Source: CBCXVS01 sp965178525
GTDB taxonomy: Bacteria > Tectomicrobia > Entotheonellia > Entotheonellales > Entotheonellaceae
Direction: 5' to 3'
Assembly: GCA_965178525.1 (NCBI GenBank)
Contig: CBCXVS010000226.1
Coordinates: 1 to 12,751 of the forward strand
Length of the DNA: 12,751 nucleotides
A program made the position numbers and the translations under genes. Below are positions 6,709-12,751 of the stretch, one piece after another (position 1 is the stretch's first letter; every line of letters starts with the position of its first letter). The notes under the pieces were generated by a model. The model made no database searches, was not told where the DNA came from, and was given only the letters and a program-made list of their open reading frames with translations.

Positions 6709-8409
6709 CTACGCGTGATTGCCGTTGTAAAGGGCGTTGCGCATCACCCGGCCCGGCAAGGCGCCGGTATGCTTGCCGTCTTCAAGCAACACCTCACCAT
6801 TCACGACGGTACATTTGACGCCCTCGGAGAGTTCCCGGATGCGCCAGCCACCCGCCGGAAAGTCATGCACCACATCCTCCGGCAGCGTCCGCACCGTATC
6901 CGGATCGAAAATGGTGATGTCCGCAGCCATGCCCGGATGTAGCAGGCCCCGGTCAAAGAGACCAAAGGTCGACGCCGATTCAAACGTCAGCCGGCGCACG
7001 GCCTTTTCCAGGGACATGACCTGCTGTTCCCGCACCCAGTAGCCCAGCAGATTCGTGCTGTAGCCGTAGCCGCCGTGAAACTGCACGTGCGCCCCGCCGT
7101 CGGACAGGCCCACAATAGCTTTGGGATAGTTGAGAATCTGCGTCATGGCCTCTTTGTCCGAGTTGCCCGTGGCGTGCCGGATGACGGTACCCAACTTCTC
7201 CTCTACGGCCAAGTCCAAAAGGGCGTCAATAATGCCTTTATCCTGCGCCTTGGCAACCTCGCTAAGGGTTTTGTCCTTCATCCACTGGTTCTTCTCCAGG
7301 ACGGGCTCCGCCACCCACATGTGCTCGTACCAGTTGCGCGCCAGGTTGACGGCGGGCACCTCCGCGCTCCACTCCACCGCCTCGTCGTGCAGCTTTTTGC
7401 GGACATCGGGATCGCTGTAGGCCCGTAGCTTTTCCTCATTCGAGAGCCGCAGGATCGGATCCCACGTGGGGGTCCTGAACACCTGGGCATTTTCCATGGT
7501 GAAGGAGGAGCCACTGAAATTCGGACTGCACAGCGGATAGGCCCGGATGCCAGCCTCGGCGGTCTCGTCGATGATGGCCATGAGTTGCTTCCACTCATCT
7601 GGATAGCGCACATTCTGGCTCAGATTGTTGTAGACCACCTGCCGGCCCGTGGCCTCGGACAGACGGCTCATGAGGCGGTTATCGAGTTCTGCGGCACGCC
7701 CGCCGCCGCCCTGGATGATCCCGGTGCCCAGCTCTCTGAGCACGTCTCCCAGCGCAAAAATCTCCTCCTCACTCGCCCACACCGCGGGGACCAAGACGCC
7801 TTGCGGATCGGTATGGCCCTTGTTCTTCGAGACGGACAACCCCAGGGCGCCAGCTTGTATGGCATCTCGAACGGTGTCCCGCATCGCCTCGATCTCTTTC
7901 TCGGTGGCCTCTCGACCCTGACTCTCATCCCCCATGACATAGTGCCTGACGGCGGAATGGCCGATCAGGGTGCCCACGTTCACCCCCAGGCGCCGGTCCA
8001 GCGTGTCCATGTACTGCGGAATCGTCTCCCAAGAAAAATCCAACGTTCTCAGGACGTCCATTGGGATGGCTTCGACGTAGGACAGGAATTCGGCCACCCG
8101 CTCTGCGGCTCCGGGCCGTATGGGCGCCAGCGCCAGGGAGCAGTTACCGATAATCACGGTGGTGGCGCCATGGTAACAGGAGAAGCTGCACAGCGGATCC
8201 CAGAGCGCTTGGGCGTCATAGTGGCAGTGGTTGTCCACAAACCCCGGCGCGATCACCATGCCCTCGGCGTCGATGACCCGTGTGGCGGCGCCACTCAATT
8301 TGCCGAGTTCAACAATCTTCCCGTTTTTCACGGCCACGTCCCCGTGGAACGAGGGCATGCCGGAGCCGTCAATCACCCGCCCATTCTTCAACAGTAAGTC
8401 ATACGCCAT
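6709..8409 (-). CDS. N-acyl-D-amino-acid deacylase-type amidohydrolase (1)
   Basis: This 566-residue protein belongs to the amidohydrolase superfamily, D-aminoacylase branch. It has an N-terminal beta-sandwich start (LLKNGRVIDGSG), then the metal motif H61-x-H63 (VDNHCHYD), Cys90 in GNCSLALAP matching the bridging Cys of D-aminoacylase, and Asp437 in LSDGGAHV, the catalytic aspartate. It closes with GMAADITIFDPDTV and VNGEVL. The regions where the family normally carries two more zinc-binding histidines read GIIQGGGG (230-237) and VVYNNLSQ (258-265), without His. It may therefore be mononuclear or changed in substrate. Start ATG 8409 follows AAAGGA at 5 bases. A strong promoter lies at 8519-8546. 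It is divergent from a paralog at 8672. N-acyl amino acids are the family's usual substrate; the real one is unknown. Confidence 0.9.
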   Translation of the reverse strand: MAYDLLLKNGRVIDGSGMPSFHGDVAVKNGKIVELGKLSGAATRVIDAEGMVIAPGFVDNHCHYDAQALWDPLCSFSCYHGATTVIIGNCSLALAPIRPGAAERVAEFLSYVEAIPMDVLRTLDFSWETIPQYMDTLDRRLGVNVGTLIGHSAVRHYVMGDESQGREATEKEIEAMRDTVRDAIQAGALGLSVSKNKGHTDPQGVLVPAVWASEEEIFALGDVLRELGTGIIQGGGGRAAELDNRLMSRLSEATGRQVVYNNLSQNVRYPDEWKQLMAIIDETAEAGIRAYPLCSPNFSGSSFTMENAQVFRTPTWDPILRLSNEEKLRAYSDPDVRKKLHDEAVEWSAEVPAVNLARNWYEHMWVAEPVLEKNQWMKDKTLSEVAKAQDKGIIDALLDLAVEEKLGTVIRHATGNSDKEAMTQILNYPKAIVGLSDGGAHVQFHGGYGYSTNLLGYWVREQQVMSLEKAVRRLTFESASTFGLFDRGLLHPGMAADITIFDPDTVRTLPEDVVHDFPAGGWRIRELSEGVKCTVVNGEVLLEDGKHTGALPGRVMRNALYNGNHA

Positions 8410-8461
8410 AATCGTCCTTTCTCAGTGGCCGCAACAGAGGCGAGCCGAAGCGATCTGTTCA

Positions 8462-8501
8462 TGACCTATTTTGCTTGTCGGACGAACCTGTGACCTGACC
8501 T
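8462..8501. repeat. Three TGACCT repeats in divergent leader region
   Basis: TGACCT occurs at 8462-8467, 8491-8496 and 8496-8501, the last two sharing one base. They lie downstream of the predicted start of transcription of the minus-strand amidohydrolase, inside its leader. They could be an operator, but short repeats of this size also arise by chance. Confidence 0.3.
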
Positions 8502-8518
8502 GGGCCATCATAAAACCG

Positions 8519-8546
8519 AGTATAGTCGGTCTAGAGGCGGTGTCAA
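8519..8546 (-). promoter_or_regulatory. Sigma70 promoter for the minus-strand amidohydrolase
   Basis: On the minus strand a perfect TTGACA (8541-8546) and TATACT (8519-8524, five of six) are 16 bases apart. Transcription would begin near 8512, giving a leader of about 100 bases. This is the strongest promoter match in the window. Confidence 0.7.
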
Positions 8547-8558
8547 CAGCGGTTTCAG

Positions 8559-8587
8559 TGGACACGTGAGAAAGATGCGTTTACAAT
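8559..8587 (+). promoter_or_regulatory. Sigma70 promoter for the plus-strand amidohydrolase
   Basis: TGGACA (8559-8564, five of six) and TACAAT (8582-8587, five of six) are 17 bases apart. Transcription would begin near 8594, about 78 bases before the ATG. Its -35 is only 12 bases from the -35 of the divergent promoter, so a single regulator could control both. Confidence 0.65.
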
Positions 8588-8671
8588 GCCAAACTGCAGG
8601 GGATGATGGGAGGGTTCTCCCGAGATTTCATATGACCTTTAGCTGATCGGGGCAAAGGAGAGGAAACAATC

Positions 8672-10435
8672 ATGTTAGACCTACTCATCAAGAACGGACG
8701 AGTGGTTGACGGCTCAGGCCAGGCCTCCTTCCATGCCGACGTCGCGGTGAAAGACGGCAAGATCGTGGGAGTTGGCAAGTTCAATGAAGCCGCCACGCGC
8801 ACCATCAATGCCGATGGCCGAGTCGTCGCGCCAGGGTTCATTGACCATCACACCCACTTTGATTCCCAGGCGATGTGGGACCCCATCGTCAACTCCACGT
8901 CACTCAACGGCAACACCTCGATCATTGTCGGCCAGTGCGGCGCCGTGATCGCGCCGGTGCGGCCCGGCGACGGGGACTGGTACTTGCAAATGTTCAACTA
9001 TATGGAGGGCGTGCCGCTGGGCTCGCAGCGCGCTGGGGTGGACTTCGCCTGGGAGACCCTGCCGCAATACCTCGACGCCATCGAGCGGAAACGTGGCATC
9101 AACGTGGGGGCTTTGGTCGGGCACTCGGGGGTCAGGCGCTATGTCATGGGCGGGGCCTCTCAAGAGCGCGCGGCGACCCCGGAAGAAATCGAGGCTATGA
9201 AGCAGCAGGTGCGTGAGGGCATGCTGGCTGGCGCTCTGGGCTTCAGCGTGGGCAACTTCGTGGGCCAGGGCGAGGAGATTTTTGGTATTAAAGTGCCGTC
9301 CTCCGTTGCCACCGATGAAGAGCGGTACGAGGTCGGAAGCGTCTTGGGCAAGCTTGGCACTGGCGTCTTCCAGGTGAGTGGCGGCGCCCCCGGCGGGTTC
9401 TGTGGGCCGGCGATGGCGGCCCGAGAGTTGTCCCTTAGGACCGGCCGCCCGGCCATGTACAACCTGCTGACGCAGGAGATTAATAAGCCCGACGAGTGGA
9501 AGGAACACCTGGAACTGCTCGAAGGGTTCTTCAAGGAGGGCATCCGGGCTTACGGTTCGTGTCTCTCTGCCACGGCAGGGCCGATTTTCGACCTGAGAGC
9601 CGGGTTGGACGGCTTAGAGGACGAGGACATGATCAACCCGTCGACCGTGTTCCAGGGCATGCCGACCTGGGATTCGGTCATGGCGCAGGCGGTGCCGGAT
9701 CGGATGCAATCCTTCCGCGATCCTGAAATCCGCAAGAAACTCAGCGTCGAGGCGGTGGAGACCGAAGGCGCCCACGCGTATCACATGGGCTTGGCGCAAC
9801 GGCGCATGAGCTTCACCCGGCGCTGGGATCTGGTCGAGGTCTACATGACTCTGCACGAGCGCAATAAGCAGTACAGCGGCAAGAGCATCGAGCAGATCGC
9901 GCAGGAGCAGGGCAAGGGCATCATGGACACGTTCTTGGACATCGCCCTGGATGATGAGCTGCGGACGTCTTTCCAGGTGATCGACCGCAATGATGACCCG
10001 GAGGCGCAGCGGCAAATCTTGGGCTCGCCCTACACCGTGATCGGGACCACCGATGGCGGCGCGCGGCCGGACAAGGGCGACCGCACGGACTACAGCACCC
10101 GATTGCTGAGCCACTGGGTGCGGGAAAAACAGGTGATGTCGCTGGAAGACGCGGTCTACCGCATGACGGGCAAGACGGCCTTGATGCACGACCTGCATGA
10201 CCGGGGCTTTCTGGCCGCCGGCAAGGCCGCTGACATCACCATCTTCGATCCGGATACCATTGGCCAGAAGCCGCGTGAGCCCATGTATGAATTCCCGGGC
10301 GGTGAGATGCACGTGAAGCAAGGCGCCAATGGGATCGATTATGTGATCGTGAATGGCGAGGTCCTGCTGGACCACGGCGAGCACACGGGCACCCTACCTG
10401 GCCAGACGCTCAGAGGACCCCTGTACAGCGGCTAG
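8672..10435 (+). CDS. N-acyl-D-amino-acid deacylase-type amidohydrolase (2)
   Basis: The 587-residue protein is a paralog of the divergent amidohydrolase; 37 of 53 residues match between their first 56 residues. It has LIKNGRVVDGSG, H60-x-H62 (IDHHTHFD), Cys89 in VGQCGAVIAP, and Asp461 in TTDGGARPD, and ends with KAADITIFDPDT and VNGEVLL. Like its paralog it lacks His where D-aminoacylases carry the two further zinc ligands (GVFQVSGG and AMYNLLTQ instead). It has extra sequence in the middle. The start is firm: AAAGGAGAGG (8654-8663) precedes ATG 8672 by 8 bases. It has its own promoter at 8559-8587. Its stop TAG touches the stop of the opposing gene. It is cytosolic, with no signal peptide. 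An amide or N-acyl amino compound is the likely substrate; specificity is unknown. Confidence 0.9.
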   Translation: MLDLLIKNGRVVDGSGQASFHADVAVKDGKIVGVGKFNEAATRTINADGRVVAPGFIDHHTHFDSQAMWDPIVNSTSLNGNTSIIVGQCGAVIAPVRPGDGDWYLQMFNYMEGVPLGSQRAGVDFAWETLPQYLDAIERKRGINVGALVGHSGVRRYVMGGASQERAATPEEIEAMKQQVREGMLAGALGFSVGNFVGQGEEIFGIKVPSSVATDEERYEVGSVLGKLGTGVFQVSGGAPGGFCGPAMAARELSLRTGRPAMYNLLTQEINKPDEWKEHLELLEGFFKEGIRAYGSCLSATAGPIFDLRAGLDGLEDEDMINPSTVFQGMPTWDSVMAQAVPDRMQSFRDPEIRKKLSVEAVETEGAHAYHMGLAQRRMSFTRRWDLVEVYMTLHERNKQYSGKSIEQIAQEQGKGIMDTFLDIALDDELRTSFQVIDRNDDPEAQRQILGSPYTVIGTTDGGARPDKGDRTDYSTRLLSHWVREKQVMSLEDAVYRMTGKTALMHDLHDRGFLAAGKAADITIFDPDTIGQKPREPMYEFPGGEMHVKQGANGIDYVIVNGEVLLDHGEHTGTLPGQTLRGPLYSG

Positions 10436-11605
10436 TTACCAGCCCATCTCGCTTGGGCAAAGCCCTAACAGCACCTTCCCTGCCGTTTCGAAATGGGAGG
10501 GAAGGCCTGCCGCATGCTGTACCGCGACGTGGACATCGCGGAAATACCGCTCTAATTGATTTTTGCGATACACCGCATTGGTTCCCGCCGCGTGAAACAC
10601 CAGATCGACGGCACGCACCGCTTCATGCATACCATGGGTGATGGCCAGCCGGGCCTGGGCGATCTCGCGGCTTGGATCCGCCGGGTCCGCACAGATAGCC
10701 TGCCATGCCGTCCCCACCGCATCGATCACATAGGCGCGCGCCGCGCTGAGGATCGCTTCGGCTTCCGCCACCTTGGTCTGGACGAAGGGACGATCCCGCA
10801 GCAGCGCTGTTGACATCGTTGAGCCCTTGTGGCTTGCCAGCTCGATGAAGGCATCCATGGCCCCACGGCCAATACCCAGGGCATTGGCCGCCGTCGACGT
10901 CCAGATGGCGATCATGGCGAAGCGCGGATGGTAGAGGGGGCCGGTTTCATACGGGGTCTCGGCCAGGGACAGCGTATGCGGTGCCGGGACGAAGACGTCA
11001 TCCACGATAAAATCCTGACTTCCCGTGCCGCACATGCCCACCACCGACCATGTATCGACGATGGTCGCGGCCTCCGCCGGGACCAGCAACGATCGCGTCT
11101 CGGGTGTCCCGGCGGGCGTCTGCCGCAGGTGATCGCCATCCATGATCTGACATGAACAAAAAAGCCAGTTGGCATGATGGATCCCACTGGCAAAGTTCCA
11201 GCGGCCCGTGACGCGATAACCGTCACCGGTCGGATACGCCTTGCCTTCCGGCCGTATGGAGCCGGCAACGCGCAGGTCGGGCGGCTGCCCACAGATTTCT
11301 CGTCCGACCTGCGCCGGCAGCCAGCCGGAAAAGAGCGAGACGGCTGATGCAATCATGGCGCACCAGCCAACGGAGCCATCGGCTTTCGAGATGGCTTCAA
11401 TGGCGTGAAAGGCTGTCAGTGGCGGCAGCTCCGGGCCGCCCATGGAGTTGGGGAGATGCAGCTGAAACAGACCGGCGTCGGCAAGCGCCTGCGCCAGTGA
11501 CGGCGGCACTCGGCGTCTGGCTTCCAGCTCGTCACGTGCGGCCCGGATCGCCGGCACCAAGTCGATGGCTGCGGCGACGACGTCGTGTGGTATGGCAGAA
11601 CTCAT
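10436..11605 (-). CDS. Acyl-CoA dehydrogenase-fold flavin oxidoreductase/monooxygenase
   Basis: This 389-residue protein has the acyl-CoA dehydrogenase fold but resembles the flavin-dependent monooxygenase group (DszC, HsaA, HpaB-type C2 oxygenases) rather than fatty-acid enzymes. Cues are a helical N-terminus (ARDELEARRRVPPSLAQAL), GSVGWCAM, the mid-domain GYRVTGRWNFASGIHHANW, then WSVVGMCGTGSQDFIVDDV, and a C-terminal helical part with AAGTNAV and LERYFRDVHVAVQH. Such enzymes use reduced flavin supplied by a separate reductase, which is not seen here. ATG 11605 has GGAGGG about 7 bases upstream. Its stop abuts that of the plus-strand amidohydrolase. The Uma2 gene lies 55 bp upstream on the same strand, so co-transcription is possible. 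The substrate is unknown; an oxidative step in the same degradative set is inference. Confidence 0.85.
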   Translation of the reverse strand: MSSAIPHDVVAAAIDLVPAIRAARDELEARRRVPPSLAQALADAGLFQLHLPNSMGGPELPPLTAFHAIEAISKADGSVGWCAMIASAVSLFSGWLPAQVGREICGQPPDLRVAGSIRPEGKAYPTGDGYRVTGRWNFASGIHHANWLFCSCQIMDGDHLRQTPAGTPETRSLLVPAEAATIVDTWSVVGMCGTGSQDFIVDDVFVPAPHTLSLAETPYETGPLYHPRFAMIAIWTSTAANALGIGRGAMDAFIELASHKGSTMSTALLRDRPFVQTKVAEAEAILSAARAYVIDAVGTAWQAICADPADPSREIAQARLAITHGMHEAVRAVDLVFHAAGTNAVYRKNQLERYFRDVHVAVQHAAGLPSHFETAGKVLLGLCPSEMGW

Positions 11606-11660
11606 CCCTTTCCCTCCCCATCGGGCCTGGTGTCGCGGCGACGTATCTCGCCATAGCTGG

Positions 11661-12389
11661 TTATTCTAGATTCCCGAAACGCTGCCGGTATGCTTCGAGC
11701 TGTTGTTCGGCCTGCTCGGCGCGCTGGCGTTCCTGCTCGGCGCGCTGGCGTTCGCGTTGTGCTAATTCCATGGGTGTCGGGACAACCTCGCCGTCCTCGG
11801 TCATCCAGCGTAACCAGCCCTCATGTACGGCCAAAAAGAGACCGGCTGCCTCAGAGTATCGTTTTTCCTCTGCATCCGGCTCCATCTCGACGTAGCGCAG
11901 GCCGTGTAAATAATACCCCGTGAATTCCTGGCTAAACGGATCATAGAGGTAGTATTCGGCCGTCCGAAATCTCTCCTCGTAGATGCGCTTTTTCTCCCCT
12001 TGATCCTGCCCTCTCGTACTGTTGGAGAGCAATTCGATAATCACATCTGGGAAGCGCATGCCTTCATGCCAGGACACCCAACTTTTCCGCTCTCGATCCT
12101 CGACGTTTAGGACCAAGAACACATCGGGTCCCAGGACATGCCTTCTATCGTCCGGGTTATAATACACAAACATGTTGCCGCCGACGTAATAGTCCTGGCG
12201 ATCCGACCAGTACGTCTTGAGCGATTCGATCAAGATCGTCATCTGTTCCCGATGCCGCTGGGTTTCCATCGGTTCTCCGTCATCGCAAGGCAGGTCGTCT
12301 TCCGTGGGTAGCGCGGTGATACTTGCCCAGATCTCCGGATCGATAAACGGCTCTTGAGGCGCTTGCAAGGAATACTCTGGCAGACTCAT
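11661..12389 (-). CDS. Uma2 family endonuclease (DUF820)
   Basis: This 242-residue protein is a Uma2/DUF820 member with a PD-(D/E)xK nuclease-like core. LGPDVFLVLN places D89, PDVIIELLSNST places D115 and E119, and GEKKRIYE gives K133/K134. AEYYLYDP follows, as is usual for the family. Residues about 207-237 form a charged coiled coil (AQRERQRAEQ repeated) encoded by a tandem 21-bp repeat at 11712-11753. The family is abundant in Cyanobacteria, Chloroflexota and similar genomes, and its cellular role is poorly known; several members are tied to mobile DNA. The start has GGAG 8 bases before ATG 12389. The gene is less GC-rich than the catabolic genes beside it, which fits separate acquisition. 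No clear promoter is seen; TATAGT (12428-12433, minus strand) lacks a good -35. Confidence 0.9.
   Translation of the reverse strand: MSLPEYSLQAPQEPFIDPEIWASITALPTEDDLPCDDGEPMETQRHREQMTILIESLKTYWSDRQDYYVGGNMFVYYNPDDRRHVLGPDVFLVLNVEDRERKSWVSWHEGMRFPDVIIELLSNSTRGQDQGEKKRIYEERFRTAEYYLYDPFSQEFTGYYLHGLRYVEMEPDAEEKRYSEAAGLFLAVHEGWLRWMTEDGEVVPTPMELAQRERQRAEQERQRAEQAEQQLEAYRQRFGNLE
11712..11753 (-). repeat. Tandem 21-bp repeat in the Uma2 gene
   Basis: Two identical 21-bp units (11712-11732 and 11733-11753) lie in tandem. They encode two copies of a seven-residue E/R/Q/A-rich heptad in the coiled-coil tail. Units in multiples of 21 bp keep the frame, so copy number can change by slippage. Confidence 0.85.
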
Positions 12390-12612
12390 ACCGTGATCTC
12401 CGTGGTGAAATGATCGCCCTGTATCCCACTATAACACCGATCTGCCGCAGTGCATAGCCAGCAGCCGATACGCAGCTGTTGACAAGCATGTCGCTGACGT
12501 TGTGCTCGTTGGCCCGCCGCGCCATGTTGGCGTCTAGCGGATGGGCATGGAAAGGCGCACACTCGGCAAAGACCTGGTCGATTAGGCTCTGGGGTACGTC
12601 ATGCGATGTCAG
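12280..12612 (-). pseudogene. Possible coding remnant upstream of Uma2
   Basis: On the minus strand the frame after TGA 12613-12615 is open to about 12280. Its upstream part reads like protein: VPQSLIDQVFAECAPFHAHP, then ANMARRANEHNVSDMLVN and AAGYALRQIGVIVG. There is no ATG until 12525; the region before it would need CTG 12612 or a lost start. The last 110 bases overlap the Uma2 gene in another frame and look like a shadow, so the original end is probably missing. I recognise no family. The best reading is a fragment left between the intron insertion and the Uma2 gene; a chance open frame is possible. Confidence 0.3.
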
Positions 12613-12677
12613 TCATGCTACGGACTCGAATTCTACTTGAATTTTGCCGGAATTTCAGGACGTTTCGGGCTCTGAGC

Positions 12678-12751
12678 GTGCGACCTGAAGACGCCTAACT
12701 TGAGTGGTTTGAACCAGTTGAAGGAAATGCAGGTCCGTGTGCGGACCTATC
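12678..12751 (+). mobile_element. Group II intron, 5' end (start of domain I)
   Basis: GTGCGAC at 12678-12684 is the classic 5' boundary of bacterial group II introns. Downstream, AGGTCCG (12731-12737) and CGGACCT (12742-12748) form a 7-bp hairpin with loop TGTG. GACCTG (12682-12687) is complementary to CAGGTC (12730-12735), as expected for an early domain I stem. The window ends 74 bases into the element, so the class and the encoded protein cannot be judged. The orientation is the same as the intron end at 1-120. Confidence 0.7.

Noticed and set aside
7585..8397. Plus-strand frame of 270 codons
   Set aside because: Antisense to the minus-strand amidohydrolase, which has all family landmarks.
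9614..10384. Minus-strand frame of 256 codons
   Set aside because: Antisense to the plus-strand amidohydrolase; shadow frame.
10474..10505. CCTTCCC/GGGAAGG inverted repeat after the plus-strand amidohydrolase
   Set aside because: It has an 18-base loop and no T-run, and lies inside the coding region of the opposing gene; too weak to call a terminator.
12479..12484. Perfect TTGACA on the plus strand
   Set aside because: No -10-like hexamer follows at 16-18 bases and no plus-strand gene starts downstream except the intron.

Overview
The window looks like accessory chromosome from a GC-rich, metabolically versatile, probably environmental bacterium. The evidence is two group II intron ends, an MNT-HEPN fusion, a Uma2 nuclease, and a run of hydantoinase and N-acyl-D-amino-acid deacylase type genes with G/C-rich third positions. 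This mix is familiar from large-genome lineages such as Tectomicrobia ('Candidatus Entotheonella'), Chloroflexota or Cyanobacteria. The lineage guess is weak and rests on gene content only.

Layout. (1) 1-120: 3' end of a group II intron (domains V and VI), on the + strand. (2) 121-1442: a minus-strand accessory block holding a small ORF cut by the intron, an MNT-HEPN fusion gene, and a small gene split by an in-frame stop. (3) 1665-2460: three tightly packed small + strand genes. The first has motifs like the ADP-ribosyltransferase fold; the other two are unrecognised. (4) 2473-6437: a promoter-like site, then an overlapping hyuB-hyuA pair of the hydantoinase/oxoprolinase family. (5) 6709-10435: two paralogous D-aminoacylase-type amidohydrolases transcribed away from each other from back-to-back sigma70-like promoters. 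(6) 10436-11605: an acyl-CoA-dehydrogenase-fold (DszC/HsaA-like) oxidoreductase, facing the second amidohydrolase with no bases between the stop codons. (7) 11661-12389: a Uma2 family nuclease with a coiled-coil tail. (8) 12390-12677: a possible coding remnant. (9) 12678-12751: the 5' end of a group II intron, + strand.

The window starts in an intron 3' end and stops in an intron 5' end. It may therefore be one assembly contig bounded by a multicopy retroelement, which cannot be proven from this sequence alone.

How the genes may work together. HyuA/HyuB, the two deacylase-like enzymes and the flavoenzyme look like a scavenging or catabolic set for cyclic amides and N-acylated (D-)amino compounds, with the substrate unknown. 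The first 2.5 kb resembles a genomic-island fringe of toxin-antitoxin or defence-like small genes, some decaying. The three-gene cassette at 1665-2460 and the deacylase pair, which seems to lack the family's usual second metal-site histidines, are the best candidates for something undescribed.
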